Part shown: piece after piece, positions 52,201-62,539 of the stretch
Layout of the letters: each line of letters begins with the position of its first letter
Numbering within the stretch: the first letter of the stretch is position 1
DNA from: Paragordius varius
Lineage: Eukaryota > Nematomorpha
Length of the DNA: 64,000 nucleotides
NCBI GenBank assembly: GCA_964247055.1
Contig: OZ176055.1
Coordinates: 5,766,001 to 5,830,000, forward strand
Reading direction: 5' to 3'
The notes under the pieces: model-generated
What the model saw: the letters and a program-made list of their open reading frames with translations, nothing else
Databases searched by the model: none
What the model was told of the DNA's origin: nothing
Made by a program: the position numbers and the translations under genes

Positions 52201-55111
52201 TCCTGTACCCATATAGGCATTTGTCGGTATGCGGTAATGATTTTTTTATAGGCTGCACTGAGAATCCAGTTAAACCAACTGATTTTAATTGCAATGATTT
52301 TAAACGTTTAACTGAACCAGACAGTGAGTCGGTGGGTGTAAGTGACAAATATTCCGTTACTTATTAAACTTTTTGAACGACAAATGACCTGTGTCGTTGA
52401 CACTAATTATTTAGGGTGAAAACAACACTATTACGACAATAATGTTTATTTAACATTACAACCCATCGATAAAACTAAATTCTATTCGTCTGGTCGCGCA
52501 AAAACGATATGAATTATTTTCCATCTGGGTACCGTAGTAGGGTTTTATGTCGCTCGGGTTATTAATATTTTATTTAGCACTCTGCTCTTATTTGTTTACA
52601 ATACCTGCGCCTAAATATTCTTACGAGATTTGATCGCGCGCTATAGACTTTATACTAGCGAATACGGGATGCCCAGTGAGTTAATTACCAACTCCCCACC
52701 ATATACACTATTCTCCGTTTTGTATATTTTGTTTCTTATCAATTAATGGCTCTAATGTTTAGCAAATCCTTAATTTGAAGTTAGGGTGATGACACTTGCA
52801 GTTTTCGTGTTAAAAATAGAGCGTAAGAGTATTCAAGCATTTGATACCAATATTCTTTTGGTATATAATTTCGATTACTCAATTACCACGTGCAGAGACG
52901 AATGTTCTTGACTTTAAATCAAGCTTATCCAAAGAATTTCCACAATTTATAACTGTTCTAAATAGGCATCCTTCCATATATAAAATTGTAAATTGTTAAT
53001 GTGAAAACGATAGCTTAGGTTAACTTATCATGCTATTATTTTCGGACAATGTGTGAGAACAGTTAGCGACAAATTTTAAGCCATCTGCATTTTTTGGCAT
53101 AACACAGCTCCTATTTCGTATACAGCCGGTTTTCGACGATGATAAAAAGTTGTGGGTCATAAATCAAAGGAGATCCGCGGATATTTAATTCGTACGCACA
53201 GCAAAAACGGTTAGCATGGCATATAAAGCGTTGGTAAAAAGCTAATGTCTATCTTTTAGTTTGTGTATAGACTTGAGCATCGTTAATTGGGTGTTAGAGC
53301 GCCCATTTCTTACACCACGCAGTTAAATTTCCGTTTACTTGATTTCCGGTAATATTATAACATTATAGGATGTTTGTTTTGGTAATTTCTTTGATCTGTT
53401 GAAAGATTCGCTATTCATGCATACCAAACCAGTTCCCAAAAAATATTCAAATTTTATTTCATCCCATATTTATGAAGAAAAATATATCTAAATCATCAAA
53501 ATTAGAAAAACCGATCACTTTATTGGTTTTTATTGATGACTCCCAAAAAATACTTAAAACATCCTATTTCATCAGCAATTCTTAGTACGAAATTTAACAC
53601 CTGAAAGATGATTTATTAGGTGCTGCTCGAAACAATTATAACAGCAGGCGGTTATATGGACGAAATTTTAAAGGATATGCCAATAATGATGACAAACCTA
53701 GACTACATTCGGGTACGGACAGTATGTAGAACGCCAAACACGTTGATGAAGTTTTTTTAGCAAAGTAAAAAACTTGAGATTTAAAGTAAAAAATAAAAAT
53801 GTATGGTGTTGCGATATTATTAATTTTATCCCTATCCTTTTATTTTTCCAAATACTCCATGATTATATGATATCACTCTTCCGAGCAGTAATATTCGTAC
53901 GCTATTTCACCATAGAATCCTGTTTATGGCGCCCTCGCGCTTTATGTTCAGTTTTGCCATGTCTCTCAACCGTGTCAGTCCATCGCATTTTAGGGCGCCG
54001 CCTTCCCCTCTTACCTTTCACGATATTTCATCAATCACCAATGTAGCTATTATGTCTTCTTTCTACGTGCATAAACCATCTAAGATGGCTTAACATAATT
54101 TTTTGCGTTATCGATTTGATTTCTGTACTCTCTCTAATGTATAAACTCACTTTGTCTTTCTTCGTTACACGGCACATCAATCTAAGCATTCTCATTTCCG
54201 TAGTTTGAAAGTGCCTTTCTTCTGATATCTTTAATGCCCATGTCTGTAAGTTGTATAACATTGTGGGCTGTTACAACAGCACAGTAAATCTTATTCTTAA
54301 CTCTTGGATCAATATTTATATCACACAAAAAATTTGAAATCTTTGGTTTAGCCCAACTATTTCAAATTTTTTAATATATCATGCGTTCATCTGCTGTTAA
54401 AATTGTTTCTAATATTTGCAGTCCTCCTGACCTTTTAATACCTAATCTTCTTCAATTCTCTTTTCTTCCCACCAAAATTTTAAATTTCCGTTTTCCTTTT
54501 ATTAACGTTTAAACCGCACTAGAAAAAGCCAGTGGTACTCATTAAAAAATTTTTAACGGCCAAAAACTTTTTTCTCAAGGGCCATATTACCGATAAGATT
54601 TAAATGTTGGTTGACAAATTTTTAGACATTACTCAAAAGTACTTCAGAGCCATAAAAAAGCCCTTGGTTTGAGTATCATTGGAAATGCAAACAGTACAAA
54701 TGTAGAATATTGCTATATGATCCAAAGTATTAAAAGTACGGAAATTTGGATAAATATTTACAAAATATACACATTATATTCAGCTATAATCGAAAACATA
54801 AAATTTAAAGTCTGATTTTGACACAAAAAAGATATTTTGCGGCAAGTGTTTTTTTAGGATTTGATAAATTTTCTCATTTCTTATTTAAAAATTTATTTGA
54901 TAGTAAAACAATATTAAACATCAAACGCTTAAAAATATATAATTTATAAATTAAAAAATGCGAGACCTGTTTTTTTGATATCTTCGTTTCGTTTTTGATT
55001 TCTAGAAAAGATACCAACAATACACCCTTGAGCTGCCAATGCCATTGTGATGGCCTTTCCGATTCCATTGTTCCCACCGGTTACAATAGCGATTTTATTT
55101 TTAATACTCAT
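49217..55111 (-). CDS. Short-chain dehydrogenase/reductase, HSDL2-related
   Basis: NAD(P)-dependent oxidoreductase of the classical SDR fold. Exons in coding order: 54967-55111, 51213-51311, 50262-50376, 49794-50011, 49217-49410; phases agree, 256 aa. Motifs: cofactor site TGGNNGIG (residues about 11-18), NNAG, NVNT-equivalent AVNT, catalytic YTATK with the preceding NISPP. The run SKLCIPYM..IINISPPLLNP, AGEFKERQIKAFSLWPK and ADACLTLLKSP..GYLDEDIL follows HSDL2 rather than retinol or ketoacyl reductases. It lacks the C-terminal SCP2 lipid-binding domain of HSDL2 and ends after the SDR core. No transmembrane segment is obvious; HSDL2 is peroxisomal/mitochondrial in vertebrates, but no SKL-type ending is present here (ends AIDKG). 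Intron 1 is 3,655 nt and full of repeats. The start lies 91 bp from the divergent TMUB gene. Confidence 0.9.
50529..51078. mobile_element. Element with inverted 21-bp subterminal repeats, SDR intron
   Basis: The left end carries about five tandem copies of a ~21-bp unit close to TTGGTCCTTGAACACTTCAA (50535-50640). The right end carries two to three copies of the same unit inverted (51018-51078). The outer edges read TATACCA and TGGTATA. The interior is AT-rich and non-coding. This is the layout of a non-autonomous DNA element with repeated transposase-binding sites; the superfamily is unknown. Confidence 0.6.
51491..51773. mobile_element. Palindromic MITE in SDR intron 1
   Basis: Two arms of about 120 bp are inverted copies; for example TGTGAAACCCTTCGTCAATA and GTAATCGCA recur inverted about 50-80 bases away. 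A loop lies at about 51612-51652. TA dinucleotides flank the outer edges (51489-51490; 51774-51775), suggesting Tc1/mariner-type insertion. The two open frames spanning it on opposite strands (51488-51694, 51582-51815) are mirror products of the palindrome, not genes. Confidence 0.8.
52021..52212 (-). CDS. Uncharacterised 63-residue open frame
   Basis: ATG at 52212, preceded by an in-frame stop, opens MGTGYSSGKAFIRANEKFG, continues with TSYMYGGKK and ends YGPGWSVGKSMRPITD. Its Gly/Tyr/Lys-rich composition is unlike the Phe/Ile/Lys translations of random AT-rich DNA here, and it lies in a less AT-rich block, so it may be a true small gene or exon nested in SDR intron 1. I do not recognise the family. 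A remnant of a transposon protein is the main alternative. Confidence 0.3.
   Translation of the reverse strand: MGTGYSSGKAFIRANEKFGTSYMYGGKKDKENLQCTAINQPVYIKSKYGPGWSVGKSMRPITD
52213..53900. other. CpG-containing, less AT-rich block in SDR intron 1
   Basis: Clearly richer in G+C and CpG than the rest of the window (GCGCGC, CGGGTT and CCCGCGG-like words). No open frame of note and no repeat ends found. It could be old transposon sequence, or a promoter-like region for the small frame at 52021-52212. Confidence 0.35.
53900..54330 (-). mobile_element. LINE 3'-end fragment
   Basis: Minus-strand translation gives the C-terminal region shared by many endonuclease/RT LINEs: WALKISEERHFQTTEMRMLR, LMCRVTKKDKV, LRWFMHVERR, and in a neighbouring frame KRGRRRPKMRWTDTVERHG. 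Only the post-RT part is present and it is broken at least once. It is similar in layout to, but not a copy of, the element at 36715-39625. Confidence 0.75.
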
Positions 55112-55202
55112 CCGTATCAGTAACGGTAAAACAAAATTTAATATTTGTAAAATTATTTAAATGCTTTCACATGTTTTTTAAAATTTTGTTTAAAAGAGTG
55201 AA
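55112..55202. promoter_or_regulatory. Shared divergent promoter, SDR and TMUB-like genes
   Basis: The start codons of the minus-strand SDR (55111) and the plus-strand TMUB-like gene (55203) are only 91 bp apart, so both promoters and 5' UTRs must lie in or overlap this interval, unless an upstream non-coding exon exists. It is AT-rich with TAAAATTTTG-like words; no clear TATA box or Inr can be singled out. Confidence 0.6.
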
Positions 55203-56015
55203 ATGTATGATCTCAAGAATTGGACACACTATTTTACCATTGAAAATATAATTTGCTTGCTTCTAATTTTTTTGATATTTCTTATTTTACAATATGCTTG
55301 GAAATCTACTGGTGTTAGCAGAAATTTTATGGATAGTGCCGAAGAAACTCCCACTTCTTCTTATTTAAATAACGTATTTTTACATCATAATTATAAGAAA
55401 CATTTGGTGCCAATACAAGTTTATATTAAGTATATGGAAAATCGCCCGTTTTTACTGCAAATAGATCCTAATAATAAAATATCTTTTTGCTACAAGTAAC
55501 AAATTTTTTATTTTAGAATAATCTCGTCTCATTTCGGTAATCTATCCGGAAAAAATATAACCCTTATTTATGGAGGGAAAATACTTCAACCTGCGCAATA
55601 TTTTAAAGATATTCCAAATCTTACCTCAAAATGTGTTATACAATGTTTTTTTAAATCAAAAATTAGTGATTCAGAGTCATCAGATGAATTTTTTGACGCT
55701 TGTGATAATACCTCTTTCGATATGTCAAACTTGGAGATCACCGACAAAACCAAATTGGGAAATAAGAAAAATATAATATCATCTCGTTACCACGTTATGT
55801 CAAGATACCCTTGTCATATATTTAATTTGGTCAAAAAATACACTTGGTGGCTTTTCATTGTATGGAATCTTTTTGTGGCTTGGATTTTACACTTTCTATA
55901 CTTAAAACATGTTACTTCTATTGTCACATTAATACTATTAAGCATAACTGTTTTCTGCATTTTTTTGTCCATTACTGTATTTTTCGAAAATCGAAGACCT
56001 ATTGAAACTAATTAA
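55203..56015 (+). CDS. TMUB-like transmembrane ubiquitin-like protein
   Basis: Membrane protein of the TMUB1/TMUB2 type, in vertebrates linked to ER-associated degradation. Two exons, 55203-55495 and 55517-56015, separated by an intron of only 21 nt; 263 aa. Order: N-terminal transmembrane helix (IICLLLIFLIFLILQYAW), a linker, a ubiquitin-like domain at about residues 76-150 (PIQVYIKYMENRPFLLQI; NITLIYGGKILQPAQYFKDI; CVIQCFF), then two hydrophobic helices near the C-terminus (WWLFIVWNLFVAWILHFLYL; VTLILLSITVFCIFLSITVF). This is the TMUB topology. Without splicing the first frame stops inside the ubiquitin-like fold at 55499, and the second exon restores it in phase 2. Possible polyadenylation signal near 56119. 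It starts 91 bp from the SDR gene. Confidence 0.88.
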
Positions 56016-59013
56016 TATTATTAGAACTTATTATATTAAGCAAACATTAGGTCAACACAATATAATTATAGAATTACATAAAAATAATTTACTAACCAAC
56101 ACTAATTAATATTAGACAATAAATATATTTGCTTTTAACTTGGTTAGTTTGCTACCGCAGAAAATTTTTGATTCAAAAATACCGATGATATGGGCCAAAT
56201 TTAAAACTCCATTACCCTTTAAGGTAGTTTTACCCAGAACGATTCGGAACATCTTTATTTCTATATAATTTTTAACATTTTATTAAAAAACAACTTATAT
56301 TTGTAATAAACTTCTACGAAAACATCCCAAAATGTTAATAAAATATTCTATTAATGTAAAATTTTTAAAAACTGGTGCATATAAGTTTTCCTAAATAAAA
56401 TTTAGATCGTTTTTTGATTATGAATTGGTCCTATTTAGGATAGGTTTGACACGGCAGAACTTACCGGTCACACTGCTACTTAATGTACATTAATGATCTT
56501 AATGCAATTATTTGTGATTAAAAATGAAGCAAAGGGATAATTTAAATCCATTAAAATAACTCAAGTTTTATAGTTTTAAACGAGTTTACTATTTGACAAA
56601 ATAAATCAGACTAAACAATATCGCAATTATGCCAATTTTATTAGTAACTGGGGAAAATGCCGTCAGAATACATACTAAAACAAAAGCATAACTCCTTAAA
56701 ACAAAAAAAAGGCTGAATTTATAAAATGGGTATAAGACCAGTTCTAACATGCCACAGCAACGCTAACACAAACACAACAAAAACGTTTTGTCAGTGCAGA
56801 AAATCATATATACACCTGATGCCAATGCAACTAGATCCCATAGATCTTCGCAATCACAGACAAGTGAGCTAATAGACAAATTCATCTAATTCAAAAGAAC
56901 GAGATATACAGTCACCTTGACCGTGTGAATGGTGATAATCCCATCAGAGCCTCATTCGACATCATCCTAACTGGAAACAATAGACACCTGGATGTCTTCG
57001 TTTAACTTTTGACTGGATTTCCAACAATTCCAACTGCAAAAACAGATTGTATTGATAAAGAACTAATCACAAAAAGCCGGATAGTTTAAGATGGTGAACC
57101 ATCAAAACTCATTGTTAAACAACAACATAATTTTAATCCATATAAAATTGATAAAGTTAAAATTATAATTTTACATTTTAATTATTATGCAGTCATTTTA
57201 ATTTCTATGACGTTATAAATATAATGGTCGATTATTATAGAAGTGTCAAGATATGTGTCTTTATAGAAGTTCGGGTCAGAGGCAGAGCTTGTATTTCTGG
57301 CGCCTGGTGCATGAATCCGTGATGGTGCTCCCTCCCACACCATGCGACCTCTTGCATTAAACAATACAAATTTAAACCGTAGTCATGACCACTCATAAAT
57401 GGATGAATTGTTTATTTTATTATTTAAAATAATAACACCTAAATACCTATTTTTTTGAAATAAAATAGAAATTTTTCAAAATCCGGCGCCCCTCAACTAT
57501 GGCGGCCGGTGCATCAGTCCCTTAACATTATAGGGACAAAGAGTATTCATATCTTCTTAATGATTACATATTAAGTTTACTCTATGCTTTTGTTAAATAT
57601 AAAATGTGTTAAAAGTGCCTATTTTTTTTATTAAAACTCTATCTGCAGAAATCATTATTCTTTATTATTTAAAATGAAATCAATAACTCAAGGGTCATAT
57701 CAAAACTTCGAAATCTGCCTTTTAAAAATAGATAACAAATATATTATTTGAAAGGTATCTTTAAATAAATTTAAAATCCTTTTTAATTAATAACATGGTC
57801 GCAGTCTTACATATTATTTAAAATAAAGCGAAAAAGTCATTTTAACAGAAATTGGTGGCGCTTAAAAAAGTAATATTTATATTTTGCCCACTTTAAAACT
57901 AAACATTGTAAAAGTATAAAATGTTTCAATTAATTTTTACATGATCATCAAAATATAATATTAGTAATTAAATTTGAAATTCCGAAAATAGCAAGAGATG
58001 GCCCCTCTCAAGCATCTTAATAATATTATTATAGCATAAAAAACTTTAAAATAAATTTATAATGTACAGATTTTTATTTACAGCTTTTAATATAATTTAC
58101 CCAAATATTTCTATTTTAAATTTTATCATAATTTAAATATCATAGGCAGGAAGATAGATTTTTTTATATGAAATTCCGTATATAGGCGGTTATCCTAAAA
58201 AATAGAAAATTATATTTCCTAAATTTATACAGTAAACTGAAGAAGAGTGGTTCTGGATTTTCTTATCTTAATAAGGCGCTGGCTTTTATAACATTTCTTT
58301 AGCAACTAATTTTTCAAGGATAAATTTTTATAAGAAATTGCATAATAAGATTTATTACGTTAAAAATTGCTAAAAAGTTTTTTTTGCAATAATACACTTA
58401 TTGTATTAAAAAGTTGTAAGGTGATACTTTTTAAAGTCTCTTGTTTTTTTTTCGCATTCGATCAAAAAACTTGACCCCATTTTCGGTTTCTTGAAGCAAA
58501 AATATAAATCCCAACATTTTGTTTATTTTTTTGGAAAAAATATTATGATTCCAATTATCTATATTCTTTATATGTGTCTTTTTGTGTCTTCGATTCCTAC
58601 TCTATTATCAAATCCAAGTAAATTTAGATTAAATCTTTTTTAAATGTTTTAAATTGGACAGAATTTTAATTATGTTTATTATTATAAATGCAAACACCAT
58701 ATAATATTAATAATAATTATCTAAATATTATTAAAATATCATATTTTTTCAGTTGTCGGAATTTCCAAATATACTCCAATAGTTTGCAATTATTGGGACC
58801 TTTGACCCAAAAACCGGTCCAATATATCTAAAAAGTCATCGACATTATTACAATTTTAATTGTAAATTTTTTCCCAACATAAAAAAACAGGGATGTGTTC
58901 AAATTTAACTATGAAAGTTTGTATTTAGCCTTTGTGACAATCACTTGTATGATAAAATTATTATAAAATAGAATAGGAGATTTTTCAATTTTTGCACAAA
59001 CAAGGGATTAGGA
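56016..59013. other. Long intergenic region
   Basis: No gene supported. Two less AT-rich islands stand out. About 56750-57080 gives a weak retroelement-like translation in pieces (see rejected list). About 57270-57540 contains GGCGCC and GGCGGCCGGTGCAT words like those of DNA-transposon ends, but no inverted partner could be bounded. The remainder is AT-rich spacer. Confidence 0.4.
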
Positions 59014-59294
59014 CAGGGTACAAAATGCCTCCTAAATGTAAATGCAGCCCGCGAATTTCAAATACAAAATTATACAAAATCTAAGTAGATTTTTTCTTAG
59101 ACAAATTTTATGATTATTTTTCCGAATAGCAATGAAATGGCGAAAATTGTTAAAATAAACAAAAAAAGTTTACAGTTTTATTTGAAACTAATGAAATATT
59201 ATTTAAGGTTCCTATGTTTTGCAATGTGATACATCGGGTCGAATTTTTCTTACCGAAAAATGGCCCGCGAAGCCATTTGTATTAGACATCCCTG
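59014..59294. mobile_element. hAT-type MITE, related to 241-558
   Basis: Right end, inverted: CAGGGATGTCTAATAC with GGCTTCGCGGGCC just inside. Left end CAGGGTACAAAATGCC with GCAGCCCGCG inside. The flanks GATTAGGA (59006-59013) and GATTATGG (59295-59302) match at 6 of 8 positions. 281 bp, non-coding. The terminal pattern and inner GCGGGCC match the MITE at 241-558. Confidence 0.72.
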
Positions 59295-59813
59295 GATTAT
59301 GGCATAAGATTGATTATCTTTATGAAATATTATTAAAATAGTCGGTAACACTACAAGTTTTACTTCAGCCTAATGGCTTTGCTAAGAGCTCTCATAAAAA
59401 GGGTTAGAGGGGGAACCGCGATACAAAAGGGGCCTTTTTGGTTTTTTCCCATTGCGCGCTTTTTATTATTCATGAATTTTTTTCTCTTTTTTTTCGGAAA
59501 TACGACAGGGAAGACATATTCACGATTTATAGATCTGTGTAAGCCCCTAGTACTGATTTTATTTGGCAGTGTACTAACTTTTTTAAATTTACAAAGCCTA
59601 CATATAACAACAAGGAATCGCAATATTTTTAAAATAATGGCCAAATTTTTCGTATATATCTGGCCTAACTTGTACATTATTTCTTAAGTTTAAATAAATT
59701 GACTACCCTGTCCTTTTTATCATATTAAAAAAAACCAGCAGTACACTATTTAAATTAAATGGATAGTTTTTGTAACTTTTATTTTTAATCTTTTAATTTA
59801 TTTTTTTCACAAG
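59295..59813. other. Spacer with overlapping open frames, not a supported gene
   Basis: Frames of about 104 residues are open on both strands over 59360-59687. Neither resembles a known family, and the less AT-rich stretch inside suggests transposon-derived sequence. The start exon of the antistasin-type gene should lie here or further left; one candidate (ATG near 59760) lacks a signal peptide. Confidence 0.3.
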
Positions 59814-60255
59814 TATGTGGCAGTGATTCTGAGTACATGCCAGAATGTACCAAAAAATGTACTTACGGTTATAATACCAATGCTTTTGGGTGTGCTGTAT
59901 GTGAATGCAAAAGCCCTGAAAAAGTAACTTTTATTATCAAACTTTTTTATGACTAAATTATATTTTTTTTAAATATTTTTTTTAAGGATTTCGGTTAAAT
60001 CAATGTATTTTTATATAATACGTAATAAAAAATAAATAATTTTTTATTAGATACTCAACGATTATTACGATTCAGAATCAGCAAGTACTATATATTTAAC
60101 AATTATCCTTCATTTTAAAACTCGTAATAACTTTTTTTACATTTTATTTATTAGTGTTAGCCCCTGTATGTCAACCAGTCTTATGCCGCATTCATTGTCA
60201 ATTTGGGTTCATCCGTGACGATTTAGGATGTGAACATTGTGAATGTAATAAATAG
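59814..60255 (+). CDS. Antistasin-domain secreted protein, 5' end missing
   Basis: Putative serine-protease inhibitor. Three exons fit in phase: 59814-59923, 60051-60084 and 60155-60255. Two antistasin-like domains are visible. The first is CGSDSEYMPECTKKC followed by TYGYNTNAFGCAVCEC; the second is CQPVLCRIHCQFGFI followed by RDDLGCEHCECNK and the stop. Both end in the typical GC..C.C pattern after a Gly-Tyr/Phe turn. A short acidic exon (ILNDYYDSESAS) links them. The middle exon is the least certain. No signal peptide is seen in the visible part, and exon 1 begins at an acceptor (CACAAG), so at least one upstream exon is missing. Antistasin domains occur in leeches, cnidarians and other invertebrates; the target protease cannot be inferred. 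AATAAA signals follow at about 60259-60280. Confidence 0.8.
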
Positions 60256-60341
60256 CAATAAAAATTTATTTGAATAAATGCTTTTTAAAAATTTTATAAT
60301 TATAAGAAACAGGGTTTTAGAAAGTTTTTTTTACGCAAGTG

Positions 60342-60554
60342 CTATAATAAATCTTCCAACAATTCCAGACAGTTGAGGAGTTCATTGGGAGATTTGTGGT
60401 GTCGTTTATAGCATTCTTGATCGAAAGTTTGCTCACAATCAAGCCCATCATTACAGTTTAAGGTCCTATTAAGAGAATGTATTCCATCTATTAAACCACA
60501 ATAAAAATCACTAGATATATATTTTTTTAAATAATTTGATACAAACATCATCAA
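60342..60554 (-). CDS. Possible small cysteine-containing secreted protein exon
   Basis: A minus-strand frame ends CGLIDGIHSLNRTLNCNDG then LDCEQTFDQECYKRHHKS and LLNCLELLEDLL before the stop at 60342. Five cysteines, an N-glycosylation sequon (NRT) and the amphipathic ending look protein-like. The N-terminal side (IIS, LYIL, MMFV) is weakly hydrophobic and could be part of a signal peptide continued upstream, but the start is unclear. It is convergent with the antistasin-type gene. I do not recognise the family. Confidence 0.35.
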   Translation of the reverse strand: MMMFVSNYLKKYISSDFYCGLIDGIHSLNRTLNCNDGLDCEQTFDQECYKRHHKSPNELLNCLELLEDLL

Positions 60555-60770
60555 AATATATAATGAAATTATAAGATGAATTTTCGTGAGATGTATCTAA
60601 CAATTTTAAATTAAACAAAATTGAAATAAACATATACAATTGAGATGTAAAATTAATAAAAATATAATTATATTATTAATTTGCTAGCCAATAATAGGTT
60701 GGCGAATTCTAGCTTTACGGCAAGATTTTTAGCTTGCTTTTAACAAATAATGGTGATATATTAATAGTAA

Positions 60771-61437
60771 TCTATATATTTATAAAAATGGAAAATGCTG
60801 GCTTTGTGATCTAGTACAGGAAAACCGGTAGACCCATTCAAATCGAAACTTCGAAAAAATATAATCATTAATGAATGCCCCGACAATAGCGTCGCCCTTT
60901 TTTAAAATAGGCCCCCAGTTCGGGCCCACCCCGTGTGAAAAACGGTTTTTTTTTCGAAAACAGAAGCCCACAAAAATCGTGTCTTTGAGACAATTTTCCG
61001 GAGAACGTGTTGGACCATTCAATTTCAAATATGATTTTTGTTTACTTATTTTCGATTGCGCCGAACATAGTCGAGTCACTTTTTTGATTTATGCCCTCTT
61101 TTTACCCGCTCCCCCCGTAAAATGCCACCTTTTTCAAAAAACAAAGTCCACAAAAATAATTTTTTAAATCTATTTTTCGCCCTAGGTATGAGACCGTAAA
61201 AATTCAATATAGGTTCCACGTATCCCCTATTAAAAGGCAAAAATTTTAGTCAGGCGTTTCTTTGATAATAGCTGCTGGGTAAGGAGCTACCCGCTAAAAA
61301 CTGATTTTTTATGTAACTTTATGTTCTGCTACCGGAAAACCGGTAGACCCATTCAAATCCAAACTTCAAACCCCCCCCCCTCCCCAGAAGTCCGAAGCAC
61401 TTCCTCGGGTTGCGTAGCAGCACGAGATTTACGCTAG
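60771..61437. mobile_element. Short Helitron copy
   Basis: The 5' end TCTATATATTTATAAAAATG is preceded by A, identical to the Helitron at 22298, and about 540 bp of interior match that element (CCCCGACAATAGC, GTAAAATGCCA, CTGCTGGGTAAGGAGCTACC). The 3' end is different: a hairpin (CTCG..CGAG around GTA) precedes CTAG at 61434-61437, followed by T. A second partial copy of the 5' region (ACCGGTAGACCCATTCAAAT) lies near 61345, followed by a run of ten C at 61372-61381. Non-coding. Confidence 0.72.
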
Positions 61438-62539
61438 TTATTATAATTGAAAAAGTTTGATTTCCTTATTAAACAGTTTACTTATAATTATTAGATTTTA
61501 TTTATTATACTCAAAACACCACATCCCAATTTTTAAAGTTAGAATAGTTACATAAGGTGGTAAAAATCTAAGAACTATGCGATACAGCCGATAGTATTAA
61601 AACAAATGAAATTTAATATGGATTTAAAAATTTTCAAACAAAATTATGATTAGCACCATACAGGATCAGGATTTTTTTTAGAAACCTAACATTTTCCTGT
61701 TTTGGAGAAAATTTTCGAATTTAAAATTTTAAATTTTTATAAAATTGATTCCGCAGCTGATAATAATCTAAAACGTTGGCATTAAATTTTGTACCGCATT
61801 ATTGAAAATTAATGAAATGGTATTTAACTGTATGGCCAGTCAATATTTATTTTATAGCGCATATGAAAGCGAGCCCCTTTTTTGGGCCAATTTCTGGTTA
61901 ACCCCCCACAAAATAGGGAACCGAAAAAAAGAGCTTCTTGTTGAAAGAAATTTTTCTGACACCGTATAAGACCATTTAAAATTTTGTTGTTGTTATAAGA
62001 AGCTGGTCCAACTCTTGGGCTACATGATGATCAAATCCACATTTCTACTTTTACTTTTCTATTTGATAACTTATAATCAATCAAGAAGAGTAGTGTGGAA
62101 AATATAGAATAAGAATTTATTTCATTTTTTAAAAAAATATTTAGTTAAACCATATTTATATCTTAAAATATACTTTGTACTGGCCTCATTAGAAGTAATG
62201 ATATTGATATCCATGAAATAAATAAATATGATTTCATCGAAAATATGTAAAAATGTTAAAATTATTCTTTATAACAAAAAAATGACATGTTATAAGATGA
62301 TATAGAAATCACAAAAGGACATTATACAAAAAACTTTATCATTATAGAAAAAAGGCGTTTAATATGTAAAACTATATTTTCGTTATTATTTATTTTGATA
62401 AAACTTTCAACAATAATATACATTACTTATTACAATTTATTTATAATAAAATTAATTATAATGATCACATGTTCCAAAAATCTCATCTTAAATTATAAAT
62501 TAAACATTATTTAATTCAAAAAATTCATTTTGTGTTTTA
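61438..62539. other. Intergenic region
   Basis: No gene supported. A less AT-rich patch at 61860-62040 may be old repeat. The rest is AT-rich spacer downstream of the gene tail at 62540. Confidence 0.4.

Noticed and set aside
56750-57120. Pieces that translate like a retroelement polyprotein
   Set aside because: Too short and decayed to assign to a family or to bound; treated as unresolved fossil sequence.
59360-59687. Two ~104-residue frames on opposite strands
   Set aside because: Mutual shadows without family resemblance, signal peptide or splice context.
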